Shown piece by piece: positions 1-7,429 of a stretch of DNA of 64,000 nucleotides. The notes beneath the pieces were generated by a model. The model was given only the letters and a program-made list of their open reading frames with translations, was not told the DNA's origin and did no database searches. This stretch comes from Treponema sp. (GTDB taxonomy: Bacteria; Spirochaetota; Spirochaetia; Treponematales; Treponemataceae). The translations under genes were made by a program, and so were the position numbers. The stretch spans positions 1 through 64,000 of the forward strand of contig JAFZRP010000019.1 in assembly GCA_017619795.1 (NCBI GenBank), read 5' to 3'. Position 1 is the stretch's first letter. Every line of letters starts with the position of its first letter.

Positions 1-23
1 TATTCTATTCTATTCTATTCTAT
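1..23 (+). repeat. TATTC pentanucleotide tandem repeat inside a signal-peptide coding region
   Basis: Four full copies of TATTC plus a partial fifth unit are visible and the tract is cut by the window edge, so the real copy number is unknown. In the frame of the downstream protease the repeat encodes a recurring Tyr-Ser-Ile-Leu-Phe unit, which makes a hydrophobic segment just before a plausible signal-peptidase site (Leu-His-Ala then Lys-Ser). Five is not a multiple of three, so gain or loss of one unit shifts the frame of everything downstream. Confidence 0.85.
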
Positions 24-1734
24 AAGTAGTGGCTCTCTCCACGCTAAATCCTTAAAAGATACAGTTTGTATTGTTTATCCTCAATATACAAGAGAAGAAT
101 GTGAATTTTTAAACCAGTTTTCTCTAACCCTAAAAAGTGCAGGATATAAAGATTTGGCAGAAGTTGCTTCTGATGGAGTTAAGAATACCTTTGGCTCTGG
201 TTTTATTTATAAAACTTCAGATGGAAATGCCTATATTGTTACAAACAAGCATGTAGTAAACAATTGTTCAGAAGCTTCAATTGCTTTTGAACAAAAAGAT
301 GGCAGCTATGATAAATATGAAAACCTTAAGGTTTTATATTATGATAATGATATAGATATTGCTCTTCTTCAGCTTCCGACAACTTTTGCAGATCCAAGTG
401 CCTTAAAGTTTTCAAATAATGCATTAAATGATGGAGATGATGTTTATTCCGCCGGATTTCCTGGTCTTGGAGATAAACCGGTCTGGCAGCTTGGAAAAGG
501 AATTGTTTCAAACTCTTCGGCAAGAATAGATGAGCTTATAGATTCTTCTATTTCAACTGTAATTCAACATACTGCCGAAATAGATGGCGGTAATTCTGGT
601 GGACCACTTTTAGTAAAAAATGGTAATTCCTATTACGTCGTCGGTATAAACACCTGGAAAGCTGTATTAAGGCAAAACACCAATTTTGCTATCCCTATAA
701 AAACAGTAGCTACGGCAATTAACAACGGCTTAGCCTTTGTTGAAAATCCTCAGGATGTTGATGTTGTTTTTTCTGATTATGGAAACGCTCTGTGGGATGA
801 AAATAAAAGCTATACGGAGTTTACTTGTTATATTTCAAATGATTTTGCTGTTAGAAGTGGCGGTGATGCGTTTATTAACATATTACGGGTTGGCAGCACA
901 AAAGCAAGAAACCTTGCACTTTCATTGTTTGTCCAGAATCCAATTGAAGGCTTAAAATATGCGCTCTGTTGGGATATCAGTAAACAGATTAGGCAAGAAG
1001 AATCGGAGAAAAAGGTAGTATCACTCGAAAAAGAACAACAATCCGATTCATATACAGTTTCTTATAATTTTGGTGGAAAAGAATCTTATTCAAGCAAATG
1101 GAAAAAAGAACTTGGTTACTGGAAGTTGGATTCTTTTGAAGTAATAAAATCAAAAGATATAGAGAATGACGAATTAAAATCGAAAGAAAAAGACAAAAAG
1201 AAAGAAAAGAAAAAGAATAATTCGCTTGGAGAAATGTTTGGAGATAAGAAATGGCTTACAGCAACGGTTGGTACAGATTTAGCAATAAACAATCCTGCTG
1301 ATTTATGCTTTCTTTCAAACTTTCTTGTCTGTTTTGATTATGTCGATGCAGGATTATTTCTCCAGGCTGGGAATGTAGAAGTTATAGAAAAATCTGAATA
1401 TTCAAATTCCTATCTTCATCATTATTATGGGGTTGGAGGCGTAATTCGTTTAACGTTCCCTGTTAATTTTGAATCATTTGGTATAAAACCCTTCCTACAT
1501 TATAGATGTGGTATTGCTGATTTAGGTTCTGGATTATTTAATTTGGATTCTGTGATTACTGGTCTTGGGCTTGGACTAGAATCAAGTTTTGTTATTCCTT
1601 CTGGTCTTACACTAACTGTTGGACTTGAGTTTGGAAGCAATGGTATATCAGTCCGATCTGAAAATTACGAGAATTCGGCTGATAAAAAGTATTCTGTTGG
1701 AATATATGCAGGAATTAAGTTTCTTGAAAAATAA
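1..1734 (+). CDS. Exported trypsin-like serine protease with C-terminal beta-barrel-like domain, 5' partial
   Basis: The reading frame is open from base 1, so the start codon lies before the window; a TTG at 154 is in frame but would remove the signal peptide and the start of the domain. Numbering from base 1, the residues are: repeat-encoded hydrophobic signal segment, cleavage near residue 16, and an HtrA/trypsin-like peptidase domain (about 60-240) with a complete triad, His84 in NKHVV, Asp119 in DIDIALL and Ser199 in GGNSGGPL. A variable domain and a Lys/Glu-rich linker follow near residues 385-410. The last 160 or so residues show alternating hydrophobic and polar strands with Gly and aromatic residues, ending in IKFLEK, as in outer-membrane barrels. 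The domain arrangement suggests a surface or periplasmic protease anchored by its own barrel; the barrel call is inference. A lipoprotein gene follows 25 bases downstream. Confidence 0.8.
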   Translation, partial: YSILFYSISSGSLHAKSLKDTVCIVYPQYTREECEFLNQFSLTLKSAGYKDLAEVASDGVKNTFGSGFIYKTSDGNAYIVTNKHVVNNCSEASIAFEQKDGSYDKYENLKVLYYDNDIDIALLQLPTTFADPSALKFSNNALNDGDDVYSAGFPGLGDKPVWQLGKGIVSNSSARIDELIDSSISTVIQHTAEIDGGNSGGPLLVKNGNSYYVVGINTWKAVLRQNTNFAIPIKTVATAINNGLAFVENPQDVDVVFSDYGNALWDENKSYTEFTCYISNDFAVRSGGDAFINILRVGSTKARNLALSLFVQNPIEGLKYALCWDISKQIRQEESEKKVVSLEKEQQSDSYTVSYNFGGKESYSSKWKKELGYWKLDSFEVIKSKDIENDELKSKEKDKKKEKKKNNSLGEMFGDKKWLTATVGTDLAINNPADLCFLSNFLVCFDYVDAGLFLQAGNVEVIEKSEYSNSYLHHYYGVGGVIRLTFPVNFESFGIKPFLHYRCGIADLGSGLFNLDSVITGLGLGLESSFVIPSGLTLTVGLEFGSNGISVRSENYENSADKKYSVGIYAGIKFLEK

Positions 1735-1759
1735 TAGATAAAAAAAGGAGAAAAATTAA

Positions 1760-2263
1760 ATGAAAATAAAGGCTTTTATAATTTTACTTTTAATTTCAAT
1801 TTTTAGTCTGGTTGCTTGTGCAACAACTGAAAATATTTATGAAGATGAAAGCTTTGTTCCAACTGTTGAAAACTCAACAATTATTTATGGGCGTAAAAGT
1901 CATGTCAAATCTGTAGTATTTCTTATTCAAAGTGAAAGTGGAAATTATAAGCTCTTAAGGGCCGAATGCCCATTTCCACATTCTGCTTTTTATATAAGTA
2001 CACCGCTACCAGTCGGAACTGAATTAAAGGTTATTCGGTGTACTACTGATGAATTAATTTCAACAGTAACAATACATTATTTGATAGCGGGTGTAGATTT
2101 TGTAACAGTAAAACCAGGCCTTCAATATATTGATTTCTTTTATAATGATGATCCTGAAAATCGTGATGACAGGGAAAGAACAGCTCTTAAAGTTCTTGCT
2201 AAACATATAAAAGATAAAAAATGGAAAGCATTAATAAAAGAACGGTTGGAGGAATTAAAATGA
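1760..2263 (+). CDS. Putative lipoprotein of unknown function
   Basis: The 167-residue product starts with a type II signal peptide: Lys residues, a hydrophobic run, and a lipobox Leu-Val-Ala-Cys with the lipidated cysteine at position 20. An AAAGGAG ribosome site lies shortly before the ATG. The mature part is mostly beta-strand-like with no motif I recognise. It sits 25 bases after the protease/barrel gene and overlaps the next gene by four bases (ATGA), so the three genes are probably one transcript and the product probably works in the envelope with the protease. The function is unknown. Confidence 0.75.
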   Translation: MKIKAFIILLLISIFSLVACATTENIYEDESFVPTVENSTIIYGRKSHVKSVVFLIQSESGNYKLLRAECPFPHSAFYISTPLPVGTELKVIRCTTDELISTVTIHYLIAGVDFVTVKPGLQYIDFFYNDDPENRDDRERTALKVLAKHIKDKKWKALIKERLEELK

Positions 2264-2856
2264 AAAGACTGATTACAATTATTCTATGTTTAATTACAGT
2301 TTCTGCTTTATATGCATATGATCCTAGTCCTTATAAGACACCCAAACCAAAAGATGGCGAAGTCGTTTTAATTGGAAATCTGAAATTTAAAAATGAATTA
2401 CCTTTAGAAGGTTATAGGAAAGCGTTCTGCCCAGGTATTCCTATGAAAAAATTGTCCAGTGTTTATTTTGTTTCTGGCGTGGATAATCCTTTTGATAGTA
2501 AATACGCCGGCTCTTATACCTTTAGTTCATTAAGTAAAAGATTCTATCTTGGACATCAATTTTATTGTGATGAAAAACTTGAATCGGGTAGGGCTAAGCT
2601 TACTTACTTTATAATTGGTTTATTCTTAAATCAAGTGAGTTCTGCTATGTTTACTCTTCCAATAAATGCAGAAGTTATTATCCCCGAAGGTGCAAAATAT
2701 GTTTATGTTGGAACCTTTGAATATGAACTTGATTATGCACTTCGTCCAATAAGCGTAAGAATCATAGATGAATACGATGAGGCTCTGGCACAGTTTCAGG
2801 AAGAATACAAAACTTCAGAAGTTTTTGTTCGTGGGCAATTATCTGTAAAAGAATAA
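2260..2856 (+). CDS. Putative secreted/periplasmic protein of unknown function
   Basis: I place the start at the ATG at 2260, which overlaps the stop of the lipoprotein gene (ATGA) and has a TTGGAGGA ribosome site; an upstream in-frame ATG at 2221 would put extra charged residues ahead of a clear signal peptide. The 198-residue product begins Met-Lys-Arg, a hydrophobic core and a cleavage site near Leu-Tyr-Ala. There is no cysteine at the cleavage site, so it is secreted rather than lipidated. The mature part contains a short hydrophobic stretch (near residues 122-140) and mixed strands. No family is recognised. Translational coupling to the lipoprotein suggests a joint role. Confidence 0.7.
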   Translation: MKRLITIILCLITVSALYAYDPSPYKTPKPKDGEVVLIGNLKFKNELPLEGYRKAFCPGIPMKKLSSVYFVSGVDNPFDSKYAGSYTFSSLSKRFYLGHQFYCDEKLESGRAKLTYFIIGLFLNQVSSAMFTLPINAEVIIPEGAKYVYVGTFEYELDYALRPISVRIIDEYDEALAQFQEEYKTSEVFVRGQLSVKE

Positions 2857-2859
2857 AAG

Positions 2860-4620
2860 CTATTTGCGTACTCTGTAATCTGCAAACCTTCCGTTCTTAA
2901 AAAACTCAACCGTAGTCTTTTTGGACGGGATGTTTGCTGCAAAGAATTGTAAATCAGTTGCGTATTGAGAATCAATATATTCAGGCTCATAATCAAGCGT
3001 AATTGTTTCTTTTTTTCCGGTGTCTTGAACTCTCGAAATTGCCCCGTTAAAGCTGATGATGTTACGGCATGGTTTTATAAAGCGGTCAAGTTTCTTTTGT
3101 TTTAAAAGCTCAGTGATAAATAAAATCTGTTCTTTTTCAATATCCTTATGTTCAGGATGCCCGCAGCAATCACAAGCCTCAGTCTTCTGTTTAGTTTTCA
3201 AGGTCTGATTCTGATCAGGCTGCTGATTTAAATAGCGGCTTGGAACTCCAGTCTCTGCAAACCTCGCGAAAAACTCCGATGGCTTCATCCTCAACGCTCT
3301 GCAAATTGTATTAAACCAGGGAACAGCCCTGCCATCGTTATAAAAAAAGGTGCACGCTTCCGAAAGCTTTTTCGCCGTAAGCATATCTTCCTTTGAGTAT
3401 TTGTCTGTGTTGATTACGTGATAAGGCGGCTTTTTTTCGTAGTTAAGGTGAAGCTGTTCGGCACGGTCAGCCAAATCTGTTCCAGGCAGCACCGAAAGAC
3501 AGAAAAGCTCAAGATTGTTCGGATAAAGTGATATTGCAAAATCAATTCCATTCTTAAAGCCTGCAAGATTTTCGCCCGGCAGACCATAAATCAAATCAAA
3601 ACCAAAAATAACGCCGGCCTCATTCAAAAAGCCGATATTCCGTACAAAAACCTTTCTGTTAAATGGACGGTTTACAAGCCGCAGGACATTCTCGTCCGCA
3701 CTCTGCAAACCAATCTGAACCGCACACGGAAGCTTTGTAAACGCCTGTGCCAGCTGCCTGTCTATAAACTCAGCCCTTGCCTCAAAATAATAGAAGGTTC
3801 GGGGCGTTTTTTTCGCAATCATATTTAAAAGCTGAAGTGCACGCTTTTTGTCTGCATTGTAGGTCGGATCCAGCACAAAAACCTGCGGAACATTTTTCCT
3901 TGCAAAAAAGTCCAGCTCCTTTTCAATCCGTTCCATTGAGAACAGCCGAACAGTTTTTTCTCCCTTCGATTCATAGCAGTAGGAACATTTGAAGGGACAG
4001 CCTCTTGCAAGCTCCCAAAGCACACCGCCAAAATCGTCCGGGTTGATTGTACCGTCCAGGTAAGGGGAGGTAAGGCTTTCTAAGCTTGATGATGATATGG
4101 CTGGAATTACAGTTGGAGTTTGTACTGACGCAGGTTCTGATACAATTTTCTTAATCAATTGAGGAACCGAAAACTCACCTTCGCCGCAAACAAAATAATC
4201 AAAACTAGGATTTGCGGAAACTTCATCATCACAAGTACGCACGGTACCCGACAGAGTGTTAGCTTTATCTCTCAGTCCTGCTGTAATTTCCGGACCGCCC
4301 GCAATACAGATTACGCCCTTTTCTCTGAGTGCAGCAGCAACCTTTTCAAGTACAAGCCTGTTCCACACAAAAACAGAAAATGCACATACGCGAACAAGGC
4401 TTTCATCATCATCCTTAAAAAACTTTTCCAGCAGCGACTTAGTAATTACTGCTTCAGAATCGTCAGGATAAAAACACTCAAGCGAAACGTCACAAAAATC
4501 CTTTGTAAGCGGAGAGTTTTTTACAGCTGAAGCTACACAAGCAGCTCCCAACGGCAACGCCTGCGGCGACCTTTCTACAAGAACAGTTGTACAAATGATT
4601 TTTGCCTTTTTCGTAGTCAT
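2860..4620 (-). CDS. B12-binding-domain radical SAM protein
   Basis: The 586-residue protein has a cobalamin-binding-like Rossmann region at the N-terminus (residues 1-160, with AGGPE and GEGE motifs usual in this group) followed by a radical SAM core. The [4Fe-4S] cysteines are visible as Cys208-x3-Cys212-x2-Cys215 in a GCPFKCSYC motif, and the barrel includes a LIYGLPGE segment. The C-terminal region carries a Cys-Asp-Cys-Cys-Gly cluster and looks like the DUF4080-type extension. Such proteins catalyse radical methylation or related chemistry; the substrate cannot be told. The start at 4620 is preferred because homologues begin at this Lys-rich strand and because a promoter lies just upstream; an in-frame ATG at 4668 overlaps that promoter. 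The gene ends 3 bases from the convergent secreted-protein gene. Confidence 0.85.
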   Translation of the reverse strand: MTTKKAKIICTTVLVERSPQALPLGAACVASAVKNSPLTKDFCDVSLECFYPDDSEAVITKSLLEKFFKDDDESLVRVCAFSVFVWNRLVLEKVAAALREKGVICIAGGPEITAGLRDKANTLSGTVRTCDDEVSANPSFDYFVCGEGEFSVPQLIKKIVSEPASVQTPTVIPAISSSSLESLTSPYLDGTINPDDFGGVLWELARGCPFKCSYCYESKGEKTVRLFSMERIEKELDFFARKNVPQVFVLDPTYNADKKRALQLLNMIAKKTPRTFYYFEARAEFIDRQLAQAFTKLPCAVQIGLQSADENVLRLVNRPFNRKVFVRNIGFLNEAGVIFGFDLIYGLPGENLAGFKNGIDFAISLYPNNLELFCLSVLPGTDLADRAEQLHLNYEKKPPYHVINTDKYSKEDMLTAKKLSEACTFFYNDGRAVPWFNTICRALRMKPSEFFARFAETGVPSRYLNQQPDQNQTLKTKQKTEACDCCGHPEHKDIEKEQILFITELLKQKKLDRFIKPCRNIISFNGAISRVQDTGKKETITLDYEPEYIDSQYATDLQFFAANIPSKKTTVEFFKNGRFADYRVRK

Positions 4621-4631
4621 AATCAAACTAG

Positions 4632-4660
4632 ATTTTATCAGCCTTTCCCAAACGTCGCAA
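4632..4660 (-). promoter_or_regulatory. Sigma70-type promoter of the radical SAM gene
   Basis: On the minus strand there is TTGCGA, a 17-base spacer and TAAAAT. The -10 box ends 11 bases before the ATG at 4620, so the predicted transcript has a leader of only about 4 bases and no ribosome site. It is divergent from the promoter at 4668-4696. Confidence 0.5.
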
Positions 4661-4667
4661 TAATACA

Positions 4668-4696
4668 TTGACGCAAATCTATTTCGATATTATCTT
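4668..4696 (+). promoter_or_regulatory. Sigma70-type promoter of the DUF308 gene
   Basis: TTGACG, 17-base spacer, TATCTT. The predicted start near 4703 leaves a leader of about 25 bases that contains the GGAGG ribosome site at 4716-4720. Confidence 0.5.
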
Positions 4697-4728
4697 TAAT
4701 ATAGTTGTATTTTATGGAGGAAAAGACA

Positions 4729-5415
4729 GTGAAAACTAAGAATATTGTATTTGGTGGAATACTGGCAGTTATTGGACTTCTGATGCTGATTAATCCTGGA
4801 GCATGTATAAATGCAGTTGTTGTTCTTGTCGGACTCACGGCAATTGCAGCCGGCGGATATAATCTGTTTTATACCTTAAAAAACATCACCGTTCCAGAAA
4901 TAAAAAAGATGATTCTTATCAAATCAATCGTCAGTATTGTAATCGGTCTTGTTGCCGTTATCTGTCCTTTTGCTCTTGTAAAAACAGTTACTTCAATCTG
5001 GAAAATAATCTCTTATATTCTTGCTGTTTATCTTATCCTCTTTGCCGCTACAAACGTTTATTCCAGCATAAAATTCCGCAAAACCGCCAGCGATGATTTT
5101 AAAAAGAATCTTATCGAAGGCATAATCTGTTTCCTCATCGCCGTTCTTCTTTTCATCATCCCGATTGAAGAAGTTGGCCTTACAATCGTCCGAGTTCTTG
5201 GCACCATCAGCATAATCATCGGCGCTGTCCTCATCTTCGTAGAAGTAGGCATCGCCCGCCGCACCACCGTAGTTTCCAAGGAAGATGTTAATGTAGTTGA
5301 TGATGAACCTCAAAAATCTGACGATACATCATCTTCAGAAGACACTTCTTCTGAGAACACTACATCATCAGACGAAAAACCTTCTGACACAACAACTACA
5401 TCCGAAACAAACTAA
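4729..5415 (+). CDS. HdeD/DUF308-family membrane protein
   Basis: The product has about six hydrophobic helices in pairs, with Gly-rich turns, as in the DUF308/HdeD family of small inner-membrane proteins (HdeD is linked to acid resistance in enterics; the role here is unknown). I choose a GTG at 4729 because GGAGG at 4716-4720 is ideally spaced before it; an in-frame ATG at 4714 overlaps that ribosome site. The last 45 or so residues after the final helix are a hydrophilic tail rich in Ser, Thr, Glu and Asp, probably disordered and not part of the family. It is divergent from the radical SAM gene, with its own promoter. Confidence 0.8.
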   Translation: MKTKNIVFGGILAVIGLLMLINPGACINAVVVLVGLTAIAAGGYNLFYTLKNITVPEIKKMILIKSIVSIVIGLVAVICPFALVKTVTSIWKIISYILAVYLILFAATNVYSSIKFRKTASDDFKKNLIEGIICFLIAVLLFIIPIEEVGLTIVRVLGTISIIIGAVLIFVEVGIARRTTVVSKEDVNVVDDEPQKSDDTSSSEDTSSENTTSSDEKPSDTTTTSETN

Positions 5416-5425
5416 ACATCGGACA

Positions 5426-5662
5426 CAGACACAAAAACACTGAATTCTCACACAAACGCAATGAACACTGTTACAGTAAAAAAGCGTAGCAAGGGTTCGT
5501 GTTTTGCGTCGCATTGAAGCCGATTGCTAAAGGTTCCATCCTAGCTAAAATACAGAGCGTAGCGGCGAGGCTTCTCGGCAGAGCAAAATACGGTTCCTTG
5601 CGTGAGCTTTTTTACAGATTCATTGATCACTGCGTTTGTTGAATCTGTTTTTTCTGTGTCTG
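5426..5662 (+). repeat. Long imperfect palindrome, element 1 (upstream of thyX)
   Basis: This fills most of the 312-base gap between the DUF308 gene and thyX, where no gene is seen. CAGACACA at 5426-5433 pairs with TGTGTCTG at 5655-5662. GTAAAAAAGC (to 5484) pairs with GCTTTTTTAC (from 5606). Arms around AAACGCARTGA and GTRTTTTGC also pair, and GAAGCC (5516-5521) pairs with GGCTTC (5569-5574) in the centre. Short hairpins with GTGA or GTA loops (GCGTGAGC, GCGTAGC) lie inside. The whole could fold into one long rod about 235 bases long. It shares words and layout with element 2 at 6625-6846. It could be a mobile miniature element or a structured RNA. Confidence 0.7.
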
Positions 5663-5667
5663 TTGAA

Positions 5668-5696
5668 TTGAATAATACTCATTTAGATGTTATTAT
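5668..5696 (+). promoter_or_regulatory. Sigma70-type promoter of thyX
   Basis: TTGAAT, 17-base spacer, TATTAT, with a TG just before the -10 box. It starts 5 bases after the end of palindrome element 1, and the predicted leader of about 25 bases contains GAGGTG before the thyX ATG. Confidence 0.5.
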
Positions 5697-5727
5697 TGTT
5701 CACATACATTTTTTTACGAGGTGATTT

Positions 5728-6564
5728 ATGGCTCATTGTGTTGTCCCAGAAGCAGAAGCAATTCTTGATAAGGAGTATCCTGTTCTTGATAAAGGTTTTG
5801 TCAGATTAGTTGATTATTTTGGCGGAGATCAGAGAATTGTTCAGTCTGCCCGTGTTTCTTATGGAGAAGGAACAAAAACTGTGAGTCAGGATGCTGCTCT
5901 TATTGATTATCTTTTGAGACATCAGCATACGTCTCCATTTGAGCAGGTTGTAATGACTTTCCATCTTAAAATGCCAATTTTTGTTGCCCGCCAGTGGGTA
6001 CGCCACCGTACAGGTCGTATGAACGAGGTTTCAGGCCGTTATTCAATTATGAAGGATGAGTTCTATGTACCGGAGGCAGATAAGGTTTCTCCACAGAGCA
6101 CAGATAACAAGCAGGGAAGAGCAACCGAAGCTTTTGAAGCAGCAAAAGCAAACGAAATCATAAATACCCTTAAGGATGGTCAGGAAGCTGCCTATAAAAA
6201 CTACAGCAAGCTGATTGATGATGGTCTTGCCCGCGAAATTGCCCGAATAAATCTTCCGCTTTCTCTTTACACAGAGTTTTACTGGGAAATGGACTTGCAC
6301 AACCTGTTCCACTTCCTTAAGCTCCGTCTCGACAGTCATGCACAGTACGAGATTCGTGTTTATGCCGAAGTAATTCTTGATATCTGTAAAAAGGTTGCTC
6401 CAATGGCCACCGAATCCTTTATGAACCACCAGAACGAAGGCGTTCGCTTCAGTGGCGAAGAAATGGAAGCCCTCCGCAAAGTCCTCGCCGGCGAACCAAA
6501 CCCGCTGGAAGGAAAGAAACTCGACCGTTTCAACGAAAAGATAAAATCTGGAATCCAATTGTAG
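5728..6564 (+). CDS. thyX: FAD-dependent thymidylate synthase ThyX
   Basis: ThyX makes dTMP from dUMP using methylenetetrahydrofolate, NADPH and FAD, replacing ThyA in many bacteria. The diagnostic ThyX motif RHRTGRMNEVSGRY is present at residues 92-105, preceded by HTSPFEQ (67-73). The 278-residue length is slightly above the usual 220-250 because of an Ala/Gln/Lys-rich insertion near residues 115-145. A GAGGTG ribosome site precedes the ATG. The gene stands alone, with its own promoter, and is bracketed by two long palindromes (5426-5662 and 6625-6846), which is unusual and may reflect acquisition as a cassette. Confidence 0.95.
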   Translation: MAHCVVPEAEAILDKEYPVLDKGFVRLVDYFGGDQRIVQSARVSYGEGTKTVSQDAALIDYLLRHQHTSPFEQVVMTFHLKMPIFVARQWVRHRTGRMNEVSGRYSIMKDEFYVPEADKVSPQSTDNKQGRATEAFEAAKANEIINTLKDGQEAAYKNYSKLIDDGLAREIARINLPLSLYTEFYWEMDLHNLFHFLKLRLDSHAQYEIRVYAEVILDICKKVAPMATESFMNHQNEGVRFSGEEMEALRKVLAGEPNPLEGKKLDRFNEKIKSGIQL

Positions 6565-6624
6565 AAAGATTGTAGAAAAAATAACTCGAACGATTCGCTG
6601 AAAAATACGAACTGGAGTTTAATT

Positions 6625-6846
6625 GTAATTATTTACACTTATCCAAAGAGTGTATTAAGAAAAAAAATAGCGAGAAGGAGAGGAACGTCTTTAAAAAACA
6701 CTCTATTTTGCTGCCGCGTGAGCGGCAAACGTATATAATTCCAAGGCAAAATAGCGTGTAGCCGGCGAGCCGGCGATTTTTAAAGACGGAACTCGACTGT
6801 TAGCTATTTTTTTTCTTTAAATAAAGTATTTATAGTTTGTAATTGT
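6625..6846 (+). repeat. Long imperfect palindrome, element 2 (between thyX and the FliL-like gene)
   Basis: This occupies nearly all of the 282-base gap between two convergent genes. Three nested arms are exact: 15 bases at 6657-6671 with 6803-6817 (A8/T8 runs ending TAGC/GCTA), 12 bases at 6686-6697 with 6777-6788 (CGTCTTTAAAAA), and 9 bases at 6703-6711 with 6746-6754 (CTATTTTGC). Inside are two GC-rich hairpins, GCCGC-GTGA-GCGGC at 6713-6726, with a GNRA-type loop, and GCCGGC-GA-GCCGGC at 6761-6774. The outer T8 run would also let it act as a two-way terminator. It contains no gene. Confidence 0.75.
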
Positions 6847-7377
6847 TTATTTCAGAAATATATAATCCAAAAAATAAATTGCATTTATTTTTCCCAGCGA
6901 AAGTTGACTATTTATTTCCTCTAATAGTTCGTTCTTTATTTTTTCTTCTGATGTAGAAAGCAGCTCTTTTTCCGTTCTGGACGAGAAATAGTTTGTTATA
7001 ATTCCGGTAATCAAAATCCTCTTTCTGGAAAGCTCTTCGTAAAGCTCTGTGTTGCTTTCTTCGTACGAAAACCACGGAGTTATTACAATTGGAGTTACCC
7101 CGGTTCCGCTATCCTTGTCTGCGGTTTGTGTACCAGTGCTGTCTGCGCTTGCGGTAACTGTCCTGATTCTGCCAATTCCAGTGTAGGCGGCAAGCTTGTC
7201 TCCGGAGCGTTTATTCAGCGATTCAAGCTCCTTTACGGTCGGTTCAGGATCTGCTGTGCGGAGATTTTTTCCAGGCTTTGCCTTTTTAGAAATAAAACCA
7301 CCGGCGGTAATGCCTAAAATCAATACAAAAAGCGTGATGATGATGATAATCAATATTTTGTTAAGCGAAAGCTTCAT
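6847..7377 (-). CDS. FliL-like membrane protein
   Basis: The 176-residue protein has one transmembrane helix near residues 8-28, a variable Ser/Thr/Gly linker to about residue 90, and a C-terminal domain that fits FliL: PWFSYEES, a helix with YEELSRKR, a hydrophobic helix, NYFSSRTEKEL, and an end with LGKINAIYFLDYIFLK. FliL stabilises the flagellar stator around the motor; spirochaetes use it for periplasmic flagella. Here it is not next to other flagellar genes but lies 52 bases behind hflX on the same strand, so the two are probably cotranscribed. A GAGGA ribosome site precedes the ATG. It may be a second FliL paralogue. Confidence 0.65.
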   Translation of the reverse strand: MKLSLNKILIIIIITLFVLILGITAGGFISKKAKPGKNLRTADPEPTVKELESLNKRSGDKLAAYTGIGRIRTVTASADSTGTQTADKDSGTGVTPIVITPWFSYEESNTELYEELSRKRILITGIITNYFSSRTEKELLSTSEEKIKNELLEEINSQLSLGKINAIYFLDYIFLK

Positions 7378-7429
7378 TGTTTCCTCGAAAATCCTGTTTT
7401 GTTCTATATCTTTTGTATCCTCAGCATTC

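Noticed and set aside
154-156. TTG as the start of the first protease gene
   Set aside because: The frame is open to base 1 and residues before it form a coherent mature N-terminus and signal peptide.
4993-5313. Open frame antisense to the DUF308 gene
   Set aside because: It mirrors a membrane protein gene; the real frame has a promoter, ribosome site and family features.
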